A stretch of DNA of 64,000 nucleotides from Candidatus Thermofonsia Clade 1 bacterium (GTDB taxonomy: Bacteria; Chloroflexota; Anaerolineae; Aggregatilineales; UBA2796): the NCBI GenBank assembly GCA_002794705.1, contig PGTK01000004.1:62001-126000 (forward strand). Reading direction: 5' to 3'. Shown piece by piece: positions 50,139 through 58,722 of this stretch. Both the position numbers and the translations under genes were made by a program. How positions within the stretch are numbered: position 1 is the first letter of the stretch; each line of letters begins with the position of its first letter. A model generated the notes under the pieces. The model worked only from the letters and a program-made list of their open reading frames with translations, was not told the origin of the DNA and searched no databases.

Positions 50139-51092
50139 CTAAACGCGAATCGGACTTGCGCCCGGCACGGGCAGATTCGCCAACAAATTCTGGATGATCA
50201 CACGCGAGGTCACCTCGCGCAAGCGCGCCGTCGGACCGACGATCACGCGATGCGCCAAAGTCGCCTCTGCCAATGCCTTCACGTCATCTGGGATGACATG
50301 ATCGCGCCCGGCGATTGCTGCACGCGCTTGCGCCGTCCGATAGAGCGCCAAAGCGCCACGCGGACTGGCGCCCAAGTAAATATCGGGATGATGGCGCGTC
50401 GCCGTGACGATCTCAATGATGTAGCGCTTCACGTCATCGTTCACGACGATGTTGCGCACCAATTTTTGCGCGTTGAGCAGCTCCTCCGCGCTGACCACCT
50501 GCCCAATGGTCGTGAGCGGATGGCGCAACTGCTGCGCATCCAGCATCGCCATCTCCTCTTGTGGCGTGGGATAGCCAAGGCGCAGCCGCAGCAGGAAGCG
50601 ATCCAGCTGTGCCTCCGGCAAGGGGAACGTACCTTCGTATTCAATCGGATTCTGCGTTGCCAGCACAATGAAGGGCTGCTCTACCTGATAGGTCACGCCA
50701 TCTACCGTGACTTGGCGCTCTTCCATTGCCTCCAGCAGAGCGGCTTGCGTTTTGGGCGTGGCGCGATTGATCTCATCTGCCAGCACTACTTGTGCGAAGA
50801 TCGGACCGGCGCGGAACTCAAATTCCCGCGTCTGCTGATTGAAAATTGAGACGCCTGTCACATCGGAGGGCAGCATATCCGGGGTAAATTGAATGCGGCT
50901 GAACGTGCAGCCCAATGACCGCGCTAATGCCTTTGCTAACATGGTCTTGCCCACGCCTGGCACGTCTTCTAGCAAGACGTGACCCTGACACAGCAAGCCG
51001 ATCACGGTCAGGCGAATTTCGTTGCGCTTGCCGATGATGACGCGGCTGACGTTCTCGATCAGGCGCTCAGCGATTGTTTGAATGGCTCTCAT
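50139..51092 (-). CDS. MoxR family AAA+ ATPase
   Basis: A 317-residue chaperone-like ATPase. Walker A is EDVPGVGKT, Walker [11 protein letters not shown], with sensor 1 [14 protein letters not shown] and the arginine-bearing ASPRG near the end. MoxR proteins usually assemble membrane or secreted complexes with VWA and DUF58 partners; none follows here, where the next gene is the LysM/M23 lipoprotein. A near-perfect inverted repeat overlaps its promoter and leader. Confidence 0.92.
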   Translation of the reverse strand: MRAIQTIAERLIENVSRVIIGKRNEIRLTVIGLLCQGHVLLEDVPGVGKTMLAKALARSLGCTFSRIQFTPDMLPSDVTGVSIFNQQTREFEFRAGPIFAQVVLADEINRATPKTQAALLEAMEERQVTVDGVTYQVEQPFIVLATQNPIEYEGTFPLPEAQLDRFLLRLRLGYPTPQEEMAMLDAQQLRHPLTTIGQVVSAEELLNAQKLVRNIVVNDDVKRYIIEIVTATRHHPDIYLGASPRGALALYRTAQARAAIAGRDHVIPDDVKALAEATLAHRVIVGPTARLREVTSRVIIQNLLANLPVPGASPIRV

Positions 51093-51100
51093 GCGCTCTC

Positions 51101-51136
51101 GCTACAATTGCGTTCCTCTGATAGCGCAATTATAGC
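51101..51136 (-). promoter_or_regulatory. Inverted repeat over the MoxR promoter and leader
   Basis: Arms gctacaattgcg (51101-51112) and cgcaattatagc (51125-51136) match at 11 of 12 positions. The second arm contains the minus-strand -10 TATAAT (51129-51134); the first ends nine bases before the start codon. It may be an operator or a leader hairpin limiting translation. The rest of 51137-51276 holds nothing I can support. Confidence 0.55.
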
Positions 51137-51276
51137 GCGCCGTGCGCCCTGCGCGAAGTGAGCGTCTGCTGAGCGCCCAAGTTGCGCCGATCGCTCTTGG
51201 GCTGAGCATGGCACTGGACGCAGGCTGGCGTGCCTGTGCCGCTTCTGCTCAGCAAGGCTCTATCAATCGGCAAGGA

Positions 51277-52794
51277 TTAAGGATTGGCAGGCATTCGTCC
51301 GCTCAAGCGTGTGTGCTGAGCCAGACGCTCACGGGCAGGATCGTCTAATTGACGCTCCGTGACGCGCCAAGACCAGTAGCCGCCTTTGTAGCCCGGCTTG
51401 TTCATGCGCGCCGACTCATCCAAGCCCAGCACGTCTTGCATCGGCACGATGAACGTATCGGCGACTGAGTTCATACCGAGCCGAATCAAGTCCCAGTGTG
51501 GCTCTTGCACCTCATGTCCGATGTAATCGCGCAGGTGACGGCGTGCGCCTTCGGTCGCTTCGTTGCGCCACCAGCCGACGGTTGTGTTGTTGTCATGCGT
51601 CCCTGTGTAGACCACGCTGTTGTGCACATACCAGTGTGGCAAAAAGGTATTGACGCTGAAGGGATCGTCGCCGAAGGCGAACTGCAGCACTTTCATGCCG
51701 GGCAGATCGAAGCGGTCGCGCAGGGCGATCACCTCAGGCGTGATAATGCCCAAATCTTCAGCAATGATCGGCAGCTTGCCCAGCGCCCGCTCGAACGCCT
51801 CAAACAGCTTAGCATCTGGACCTTTGACCCAGCGTCCGTTCCGCGCAGTGGTCGCCTCGCCGGGGATTTCCCAATACGCCTCAAAGCCGCGGAAGTGATC
51901 AATGCGCACGCGATCCACCACCTCTAAGGTGATCCGCAGGCGTGCGATCCACCATGCGTAGCCGTCTGCCTCCATTGCTGACCAGTCATAGTGCGGGTTG
52001 CCCCAGAGCTGTCCATCAGTGGGATTGAAAAAGTCCGGCGGCACGCCCGCCACCACTTTCGGCGCGCCCGTTTCAGGATCGAGTTGGAAGAGCTGCGGAT
52101 TTGCCCAGACATCGGCGCTATCATGCGAGACGAAGATCGGGATATCGCCGATGAATTGCACGCCCTTGCTGTTGGCATACGCTTTCAGCTCTGCCCACTG
52201 CGTGTAGAACAGCCATTGGCGGAACATATGGCTCTCGACCTGTTCACGATGTTGCTCACGCAGCAAGACTCGCCGTGCAGGGCTTGGCTGTGCCGCCTCC
52301 CGCGACCATTTTGTCCATTCGGCGCCGCCGTGCTGTGCCTTGAGCGCGGCAAAAAGCGCAAAATCGTAGAGCCAGGCGCCGTTGCGCGCACACCACTCCT
52401 CAAAGGCGGCTTTGGCGTTCGAATTGGCGCTTGCCTTGAAGCGCGCAAAGGCGAGGTCGAGTTTTTGCTCATGATAGGGGATGACATCGCCATAAGGGAC
52501 TGTATGCTCAGGAAAATTGGGGACATCAGCGAGGTCGCTCTGCTCCAGCCAGCCCTGTGCCACCAGCTTATCAAGGCTGATCAGATTCGGGTTGCCGGCG
52601 AAGGCAGAGAGGGTCTGGTAGGGCGAATCGTAGATGATGGTCGGACCAAGGGGCAGGATTTGCCACAGCGACTGCCCCGCCGCGACCAGATAGTCCACAA
52701 AGCGGTAGGCAGAGGCGCCCAGATCGCCGATGCCGTAGCGCCCAGGCAGAGAGGTTGGATGCAAGAGAATGCCGCTGGCACGCGGGAAACGCAT
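51277..52794 (-). CDS. malQ: 4-alpha-glucanotransferase (GH77)
   Basis: Amylomaltase, which moves alpha-1,4-glucan chains between maltodextrins. The 505 residues have the family opening ASGILLHPTSLPGRYGIGDLG, nucleophile Asp in VRIDHFRGFEAYWEIP, acid/base Glu in IIAEDLGIITPEV and third acid in TGTHDNNTTVGW. With amylosucrase it supports a glucan storage or maltodextrin pathway. It stands alone; no glycogen genes lie next to it. Confidence 0.95.
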   Translation of the reverse strand: MRFPRASGILLHPTSLPGRYGIGDLGASAYRFVDYLVAAGQSLWQILPLGPTIIYDSPYQTLSAFAGNPNLISLDKLVAQGWLEQSDLADVPNFPEHTVPYGDVIPYHEQKLDLAFARFKASANSNAKAAFEEWCARNGAWLYDFALFAALKAQHGGAEWTKWSREAAQPSPARRVLLREQHREQVESHMFRQWLFYTQWAELKAYANSKGVQFIGDIPIFVSHDSADVWANPQLFQLDPETGAPKVVAGVPPDFFNPTDGQLWGNPHYDWSAMEADGYAWWIARLRITLEVVDRVRIDHFRGFEAYWEIPGEATTARNGRWVKGPDAKLFEAFERALGKLPIIAEDLGIITPEVIALRDRFDLPGMKVLQFAFGDDPFSVNTFLPHWYVHNSVVYTGTHDNNTTVGWWRNEATEGARRHLRDYIGHEVQEPHWDLIRLGMNSVADTFIVPMQDVLGLDESARMNKPGYKGGYWSWRVTERQLDDPARERLAQHTRLSGRMPANP

Positions 52795-52879
52795 AGTCTT
52801 GTTCAGCTCCGTTCAGGATGTTGCACAGTGCTTGTCATTATACGCTACATGACCAAAACTCGCTTTATGGGCGAAGGAT

Positions 52880-52888
52880 TGTTATAAT
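52880..52888 (+). promoter_or_regulatory. Consensus extended -10 of tatA
   Basis: TGTTATAAT, a perfect extended -10, lies 41 bases before tatA. No -35 is needed for such promoters and none is clear. Confidence 0.7.
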
Positions 52889-52928
52889 GGCTTAAACGAG
52901 CGGGCATCTGCCCAGAGGAGTTTCAAAA

Positions 52929-53114
52929 ATGAACCTTGGTCCAACTGAATTGCTGATCATCCTCGTGATCATTGTAGTGCTGTTTGGCGCGGGACGGATC
53001 GGTCGTCTGGGGCGCGAACTCGGCACGGCAGTCCGTGAGTTTCGGCGCGGCGTGAGCGACGGCGATAAGCCCGCCGAAGAGCAGAAGCGCGACCTGCCCG
53101 ATCCCAAAGCCTGA
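52929..53114 (+). CDS. tatA: Sec-independent translocase protein TatA/TatE
   Basis: A 61-residue Tat pore component that forms the channel for folded proteins. The plan is a short N terminus, a hydrophobic span (LLIILVIIVVLFGAGRIG), the hinge G and an amphipathic helix LGRELGTAVREFRRGV with a charged tail. Ribosome site gaggag. tatC is not nearby. TatA versus TatB cannot be fully settled, but the short length favours TatA. Confidence 0.92.
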   Translation: MNLGPTELLIILVIIVVLFGAGRIGRLGRELGTAVREFRRGVSDGDKPAEEQKRDLPDPKA

Positions 53115-53144
53115 GGCGCGGCTTACATGCCTCAGCACTAGCAC

Positions 53145-53180
53145 AGGCGGCTTGCCAAGCGCAATGCCGCCTCGCTTTAT
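53145..53180 (+). terminator. Possible terminator of tatA
   Basis: AGGCGGC (53145-53151) pairs with GCCGCCT (53166-53172), then cgctttat. The U-run is poor. Confidence 0.4.
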
Positions 53181-53227
53181 TGCCCTAGCGCGAATATTTG
53201 TGAACACCTGATTAGAAAGCGGTCTGC

Positions 53228-54463
53228 GTGAGGCACAAATGGCTGATCGGCGCGATAGGGGGCGCGGGAGCGATCCTCCTGGCGCTGCTGTTGAGCGTCC
53301 ACGTCTTAGCGCGGGGCGTGCGCGGCGTCGAGTCTTTTGCGCAGGCGGCTGAGTCGCCTGCCTTTGGCGTCGTTTGGGCGATCAACACGCTGATCATGCT
53401 CGCCTTTGCCCTATTCATCGCCCAGACGGGGCGTGAGGCGCTGCGAGTCTTGCTCACGGTCGCGCTTGCGCTGCTGATCGGCGGCTTGATCTTGCTGATC
53501 CTCAATCCGCAGCGCGCTGCCGATGCTTACACTGCGCTCCTGACCGGCCCGCTCAGCCGTCTCAATCGCTGGGCAACTTGGATTGATGACGCAATCAGCC
53601 TGACTCTGGTGGCATTGGCGATCACGCTTGTCTTCAAGGCGAATCTGTTCAGTCTGGGCGCTGAGGGTCAGATTTTTCTGGGCGCCATGGCAAGCGGACT
53701 AGTGGCGCTATTTGTGGAGGGTTTGCCAACAGCGCTGCACGTGAGCCTGGCAGTGGGCGTAGGCGCGCTAGTCGGCTTGTTGTGGGGATTGATCCCAGCT
53801 GTGTTGCGCGCCTATTTGGGCGCTAACGAGCTGGTCGCCACGCTGATGCTGAATCCGATTGCAGCGCTGATCTACGGCTTCATTCTAGAGCGCATTCGCC
53901 TGCCACAGAGCGGGATCATCGCCTCTGCCTTTTTCCCAGAGACGGCGCTCTTGCCGCGCCTGATCCCTGCCACGCGAGTGACCACTGCCGTGTTATGGGT
54001 GCTGATCGCGGCACTTGCCGTGTGGTGGCTGATGCAGCGCACGCCCTTCGGCTATGCGCTGCGGGCAATGGGCGCCAATCCTGACTTTGCGCGCTATGGC
54101 GGCATTCGCCTTGAGCGCGTGATCATCGGCGCCATGGCGCTGAGCGGCTTGCTGAGCGGCTTGGCGGGCAGTTACCTTGCACTGGGCATTTATCAGCGCT
54201 TGCCGCTTGCCGTCTCCACAGGCTTGACCTTCGAGGCGATTGTGGCAGCGCTTTTAGCGCGCAACAATCCTCTAGCCGTGCCAGCGATGGCGCTCCTGTA
54301 CTCCTATTTGCGAGTTGGCGCGCCGATCATGCAAAACGACGCTGCCGTCAGCCTTGAGATTGTGCGCATCATCCAAGCGCTGATCATCCTGCTCTTCACA
54401 GCGGAGGGCTTGCTGAGTCTTTGGCAGAGGCGGAGAGCGATCGCGGCATGGAAAGCGTCCTGA
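53228..54463 (+). CDS. Nucleoside-type ABC permease 1 (BmpA-system family)
   Basis: A 411-residue inner-membrane permease of the branched-chain/BPD_transp_2 family, in the form used by purine-nucleoside importers (YufP/NupB). About 10 spans; family marks are LFSLGAEGQIFLGAMASG, YLGANELVATLMLNPIA and ARYGGIRLERVIIGAMALSG. GTG start. It overlaps its partner by 16 bases. The usual ATPase and BmpA-like binding protein are absent from the window. Confidence 0.88.
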   Translation: MRHKWLIGAIGGAGAILLALLLSVHVLARGVRGVESFAQAAESPAFGVVWAINTLIMLAFALFIAQTGREALRVLLTVALALLIGGLILLILNPQRAADAYTALLTGPLSRLNRWATWIDDAISLTLVALAITLVFKANLFSLGAEGQIFLGAMASGLVALFVEGLPTALHVSLAVGVGALVGLLWGLIPAVLRAYLGANELVATLMLNPIAALIYGFILERIRLPQSGIIASAFFPETALLPRLIPATRVTTAVLWVLIAALAVWWLMQRTPFGYALRAMGANPDFARYGGIRLERVIIGAMALSGLLSGLAGSYLALGIYQRLPLAVSTGLTFEAIVAALLARNNPLAVPAMALLYSYLRVGAPIMQNDAAVSLEIVRIIQALIILLFTAEGLLSLWQRRRAIAAWKAS

Positions 54464-55380
54464 GCAGCATTTTCAGCGCAACGTACCTCGCAGCGATTCT
54501 GCGGATCAGCACGCCGCTTTTACTGCCTGCTCTGGCGGCGCTGATCAGCGTGAAAGCGGGCGTGATCAACATCGGCTTAGAGGGGATCATGCTGATCGCA
54601 GCCTTCACAGGCGCTACGGTCGGTGGCGTGCTGCAAAACGCGCTGATCGGCGCTCTGGCAGGGCTGAGCGCCGCCATACTGACCGCGCTCATCCTAGCTG
54701 TCTTTCACCTGAGCCTGAAAGGCGATCTGATCTTAGGCGGCATTGCGATCAACATCCTCGGCTCAGCTGTGACGGTCGCGCTTGGCTACCAGCTGGGCGG
54801 CGCCCGCGCCGGGGGACTGAGCTTGCCGCCGATCAGCCTGCCTGATCTCGATCTGCCCTTCCTGCGCAGCGTACCGCTAATTGGCGAGACGCTCTACACT
54901 GCCATTGGACGGCAAAACATCCTGACGTGGGGCGCGCTGCTGAGCGCCTTCGGCGTGGCATTCCTGCTCTACCGCTTGCCCTTCGGCGTCCATTTGCGGG
55001 CAGTGGGCGAGAATGAGAGCGCAGCAGCTTCGGTCGGCATTCAAGTGCAGCGGACGCGCTACGCGGCGCTGCTGCTCAGCGGACTGTTAGCAGGGCTAGG
55101 CGGCGTGTACATGAGTATGGGCTATCTGAACAGCTTCAGCCGCGATATGACAGCAGGGCGCGGCTATATCGCCCTAGTAATCCCAGCGCTGGGCGGCTAT
55201 ACGCCATTCGGCACGCTCATCGCGGCGCTGCTCTTCGGCGCCTTCGCCGCCCTCGAGACCCGTCTGGGCAGCTTTGACGTGCCTTCGCAGTTGCCGCAAA
55301 TGATCCCGTATCTTGCCACGCTCATCGCCCTGACCCTCTACGCATGGCGGCGTCGGCGTGCTGCCCAAACCGCGCCCTGA
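54448..55380 (+). CDS. Nucleoside-type ABC permease 2 (BmpA-system family)
   Basis: Second permease, 310 residues (YufQ/NupC type). Typical are VKAGVINIGLEGIMLIAAFTGA, GGIAINILGSAVT and RAVGENESAAASVGI. I chose ATG at 54448; TTG at 54421 is open too. Together with the first permease, a SorC-type regulator and an amidohydrolase it suggests uptake and deamination of a nucleobase or nucleoside (inference). Confidence 0.88.
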   Translation: MESVLSSIFSATYLAAILRISTPLLLPALAALISVKAGVINIGLEGIMLIAAFTGATVGGVLQNALIGALAGLSAAILTALILAVFHLSLKGDLILGGIAINILGSAVTVALGYQLGGARAGGLSLPPISLPDLDLPFLRSVPLIGETLYTAIGRQNILTWGALLSAFGVAFLLYRLPFGVHLRAVGENESAAASVGIQVQRTRYAALLLSGLLAGLGGVYMSMGYLNSFSRDMTAGRGYIALVIPALGGYTPFGTLIAALLFGAFAALETRLGSFDVPSQLPQMIPYLATLIALTLYAWRRRRAAQTAP

Positions 55381-55404
55381 CTCGCCGCCCTGCCCTGAAC
55401 GGTA

Positions 55405-55410
55405 TATAAT
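55405..55410 (+). promoter_or_regulatory. Possible -10 of the SorC-amidohydrolase unit
   Basis: TATAAT lies 54 bases before the TTG start of the regulator; no clear -35. Confidence 0.45.
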
Positions 55411-55463
55411 CTAGATCAAATCATGCCCAATGTTTGTAGCAAAGCGGTAGACAGGTGTAAGCG

Positions 55464-56435
55464 TTGCACGATGTAGATTCAAATGAGCAAATGCTCCAAG
55501 CGGCGCATATGTATTATGTGGATAACCTAACACAGGCGGAGATCGCCAATGTGTTAGGCGTCTCGCGTCCGACGGTCTCGCGCCTGCTGACCCGCGCCCG
55601 TGAGGAGGGCGTGGTGCAGATTACCATCAGCCCGTGGCGGCAGCGCGACAGCGCCCTTGAGGAGGCAATGTGCCGCAAATTCCATCTGCGCGGCGCGATC
55701 ATTGTGCGCAGCGCCGGCAGCGCTGATAGCGCCACCATGCGGCAAGGTATCGGCTTCGGCGCAGCGGCGCACGTGGCAAAGCTCTTTCAGCCCAATGATG
55801 TAGTCGGGATTGGACGCGGGCGCACCCTTGCCGAACTGACCGCCGCCATGCGTCCGCCGCCGCTCCCGCTCAATCTGACCATTGTGCAGTTGCTCGGCGA
55901 TGTCTCAGCCCAGCATGACGAGACGCTCGCCCATGAGCTAACGCGCCAACTCGCCGTCAATTTTGGTGGCAAGGCGTATTACCTGAGCGCGCCTGCGCTC
56001 GTAGAAAACGCGACCGTGCGCGACATGCTGATGAATTCCGCCGCCATTCGCACGGTCACGGAACTCTATCGGGCAGTGCGCATTGCCCTTGTGGGCATTG
56101 GCGAGATTGAGCATTCGCCACTGGTGCTGGGCGGCTTAATCAGCGAGGCAGAGGCGCATCGCATGGCGGAGATGGGCATTGTCGGCGATATTTGCGGCTA
56201 TTTCTTCGATCTAGACGGCTGTTTCCGCTCCACGATCTTCGATGATCGCACCATTGGCATCACGCTCGATGAGTTGCGCACACGCGAGTACGTAATCGCA
56301 GTCGCCGGCGGGAGCGATAAGGTCTTGCCGTTGCTAGGCGTGCTGCGCTCAGGCGTAGTGAACTTCGTGATCACCGATCACATCACAGCCGCTCAAGTCC
56401 TTGCCAGAGCAGACTCAGCCAAGCAGGCGCCATGA
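55464..56435 (+). CDS. SorC/DeoR-type effector-binding transcriptional regulator
   Basis: A 323-residue regulator. The HTH is near residues 25-45 (LTQAEIANVLGVSRPTVSRLL), followed by a sugar-isomerase-like effector domain (DVVGIGRGRTLAEL, IALVGIGEIEHSPL, GDICGYFFDLDG), the plan of SorC/CggR/DeoR of Bacillus. In Bacillus the DeoR member controls deoxynucleoside use, which fits the neighbours. TTG start; a few in-frame starts are possible. Its stop overlaps the amidohydrolase ATG. Confidence 0.92.
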   Translation: MHDVDSNEQMLQAAHMYYVDNLTQAEIANVLGVSRPTVSRLLTRAREEGVVQITISPWRQRDSALEEAMCRKFHLRGAIIVRSAGSADSATMRQGIGFGAAAHVAKLFQPNDVVGIGRGRTLAELTAAMRPPPLPLNLTIVQLLGDVSAQHDETLAHELTRQLAVNFGGKAYYLSAPALVENATVRDMLMNSAAIRTVTELYRAVRIALVGIGEIEHSPLVLGGLISEAEAHRMAEMGIVGDICGYFFDLDGCFRSTIFDDRTIGITLDELRTREYVIAVAGGSDKVLPLLGVLRSGVVNFVITDHITAAQVLARADSAKQAP

Positions 56436-57736
56436 GTGCGATCACGATCATCAGCGGCGATTGGCTGCTCTACGATGCCCTGCAGCCGCCCAAGCCCAAT
56501 TGGGCGGTTGCTGTGCAGGGCAGTAAAGTGCTAGAGATCGGCACAACAGAGGGCTTGCTCGCCCTGTATCCACAGGCACAGCACACAGAGGCACGCGGCT
56601 ATGTGATCGCGCCCGGCTTCGTCAACGCGCACACGCATATGTACGGCGTCTTGGCGCACGGCATTCCGCCTGCGGCGCAAGTGCTGGACTTCTGGAGCTT
56701 CCTGCGCGACTACTGGTGGCCTCAAGTGGAAGATGCGCTCGATCACGAGATGATCAAAGCAGCGACCGCGCACTTCTGCATGGAATGCCTACAAAGCGGC
56801 GTCACGACCTTCTACGACATCCTAGAGGCGCCGATGGCGCTGCGCGGCTGTCTGGCTGTTGAGGCAGAGGTGGTGCAGCGCTACGGCTTGCGCGCCTTGC
56901 TCTCTTTTGAGGCGACGGAGCGCGTGAGCGCCGAAAATGGCGAGGCGGGCTTGCAAGAGAACGCCGAATTCATCCGCGCCACCACCCACGATCCGCTTTT
57001 GGGCGGCGTGATGTGCTTCCACACCACGTTCACCTGCTCCGCCGACTTCATTCGGCGCGCCTTCGTGCTCGGCGCCCAGCTAGGGACGCTTGTACACTTC
57101 CATTGCGCCGAAGGCACCTATGAGCCTGAATACTGCCTGAAGCACTTCGGGATGCGCACGCTGGCATATTATGAGTCGTTAGGCGTGCTGAGCGAACGGG
57201 CGATGGCTTCCCAGTGCGTGCAGATCAGCCCTGAGGAAATTGCAATCCTAGCGCGGCGCGGCGTCAAAGTGACCTCCATGCCGCTCTCAAACTGCGAAGT
57301 GGGCGGCGGCTTTGCGCCTCTGCCAGAGATAGACGCGGCGGGAGTCACGCTTGGGCTTGGCACAGATGGCTATGTGAACAATTTCTTCGCCCTGATGCGC
57401 GGCGCCTTCCTGATGCACAAAGCGCGCCGCCAAGACCCCAGCATCATGCCTGCAGAGCGAGTCTGGCACATGGCGACGGCAGGCGGCGCTGCAGCGCTAG
57501 GCTTGAGCGACGTCGGCAAGCTGCTGCCGAACTATCGAGCTGATCTGATCCTGATCAACGCCGATCTGCCCACGCCGATCACAGCGCACAACCTCCGCGA
57601 GCAGCTGATCCTCTGGCGCGATCCCGTTCACATCGGCGGCGTGATGATCAACGGGCAGTGGCGCACCCTGCCCGACGATCCGAGCGCAGTGCGCGCCGCG
57701 ACGCGCCAGCAAGCCGCCCGTCTCTGGAAGCTCTAG
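56432..57736 (+). CDS. ATZ/TRZ-type amidohydrolase (deaminase-like)
   Basis: A 434-residue amidohydrolase-superfamily enzyme of the group that includes chlorohydrolases and base or nucleoside deaminases. The metal set is HTHM (NAHTHMYG), HFHCAEG, and GTDGYVNN. The usual HCVH-type block reads QCVQ (ASQCVQISPEEI), so two conserved histidines are glutamines. The enzyme is otherwise full length. It is coupled to the SorC regulator and follows the nucleoside-type permeases, so a nitrogen-containing base may be the substrate. Confidence 0.85.
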   Translation: MSAITIISGDWLLYDALQPPKPNWAVAVQGSKVLEIGTTEGLLALYPQAQHTEARGYVIAPGFVNAHTHMYGVLAHGIPPAAQVLDFWSFLRDYWWPQVEDALDHEMIKAATAHFCMECLQSGVTTFYDILEAPMALRGCLAVEAEVVQRYGLRALLSFEATERVSAENGEAGLQENAEFIRATTHDPLLGGVMCFHTTFTCSADFIRRAFVLGAQLGTLVHFHCAEGTYEPEYCLKHFGMRTLAYYESLGVLSERAMASQCVQISPEEIAILARRGVKVTSMPLSNCEVGGGFAPLPEIDAAGVTLGLGTDGYVNNFFALMRGAFLMHKARRQDPSIMPAERVWHMATAGGAAALGLSDVGKLLPNYRADLILINADLPTPITAHNLREQLILWRDPVHIGGVMINGQWRTLPDDPSAVRAATRQQAARLWKL

Positions 57737-57756
57737 CGCTGTAGCGCTCTCCAGAG
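57722..57756. terminator. Hairpin over the amidohydrolase stop
   Basis: CTCTGGA (57722-57728) pairs with TCCAGAG (57750-57756) around an inner AGCGCT-gt-AGCGCT stem. It covers the stop codon and abuts the convergent gene. No U-tract. Confidence 0.5.
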
Positions 57757-58620
57757 CTAGATCAGGTGCTGCGGCGAGGCAAGCGTCGCCTCATCCGTGA
57801 TGATCGTGTAGTCACGCCCGCGAATGTGCGTGACAGGAAAATCATCGCCCGTTGCGCCGAACAGCGCAATGCGCAAGACAGCAGTCGCCCAGTCCAGCGC
57901 GCCTTCATTACGGCAATACAGCTGCAGGCGCCGTGCGCCCAGAATCTCGCGCAGACCGAGCGTATAAGCCTCACGCGGAAAACAGGCGATGTTGCCGCCG
58001 ATCCGAGCGCGAATGGCGTTCATAGTGATCGTGTAAGCGTTCAGGCGCACGCGCCGCACCGAGCGCTCCGCCACGCCGATCTCTGGCTCATTGAAGGCGA
58101 GATGTCCGTGAATGCCAATGCCGCCATAGCAAGTATCAATGCCGCCCAAGGACTCGATCAGCTGCGCTAGGCGCGTGTAGTTCTCTTGATCAGGGAAGAT
58201 CACCTGTTCAGGCGCTAGATCGCAGCCGTGAGCGCGCAACGGCGCCAAGAAAAGCCGCTCAATCGTCCCGCGAAAGCTGAGCGGATGCTCAGGCGGCAAA
58301 ACGACTCCCTCTGAATCGCAGTATTCATCCATAAAAAACAGCCAGCAGCGCCGCAAAGAGAGCCGCCTCTCAGCGATCAAGCTGACCAAGTACGGGTAGC
58401 CGCCCGTCGGACCAACGGGCAAGATCAGGCGCAAAGGCGCGTCCTGTGCGTTTGCCGCCGCGATCTCTTCAGCAATGGACTCAGCCATATGGCAATGGAG
58501 CGCATCAAGATCAGGGCAGACGATCAAGTGCTGAGCAGCGCGGCGGCGCACCTCTTCAGGCGCAAGACTGAGCAAGCGGCGCACCTCAGCCTGCCGCTCA
58601 GCCGTAATGAGCGTATCCAT
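57757..58620 (-). CDS. Glucosamine-6-phosphate isomerase-like (NagB family)
   Basis: A 287-residue protein of the sugar-phosphate isomerase family. LILPVGPTGGYPYL, FFMDEYCD and GIGIHGHLAFNEP correspond to the substrate and catalytic loops of NagB. The aspartate normally found in the GxDGH motif is His (IHGH), while the Asp of MDEY and the second His are kept. It may act on another substrate. Ribosome site aaggag; -10 TATACT on the minus strand at 58645-58650. Confidence 0.82.
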   Translation of the reverse strand: MDTLITAERQAEVRRLLSLAPEEVRRRAAQHLIVCPDLDALHCHMAESIAEEIAAANAQDAPLRLILPVGPTGGYPYLVSLIAERRLSLRRCWLFFMDEYCDSEGVVLPPEHPLSFRGTIERLFLAPLRAHGCDLAPEQVIFPDQENYTRLAQLIESLGGIDTCYGGIGIHGHLAFNEPEIGVAERSVRRVRLNAYTITMNAIRARIGGNIACFPREAYTLGLREILGARRLQLYCRNEGALDWATAVLRIALFGATGDDFPVTHIRGRDYTIITDEATLASPQHLI

Positions 58621-58660
58621 AATGGAACTCCTTGTGCGCCTCCAAGTATAGCCGACTTCA

Positions 58661-58699
58661 AAATAAAAAAGCGGACAAGGCGCATTAGACCCGTCCGCT
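58661..58699 (-). terminator. Intrinsic terminator of phoU
   Basis: On the minus strand AGCGGAC (58699-58693) pairs with GTCCGCT (58676-58670), followed by TTTTTTATTT, 24 bases past the phoU stop. Confidence 0.85.
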
Positions 58700-58722
58700 C
58701 TTAAACTGGAGAGTGCCGTCGT

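Noticed and set aside
5844..51158. Repeated octamer GCGAAGTG in intergenic DNA (5844, 14789, 31940, 51153)
   Set aside because: Similar strings occur inside genes and I cannot test enrichment by eye; treated as chance.
51142..51348. Plus-strand frame of 68 codons between moxR and malQ
   Set aside because: It overlaps the 3' end of malQ, has no ribosome site and no recognisable content.
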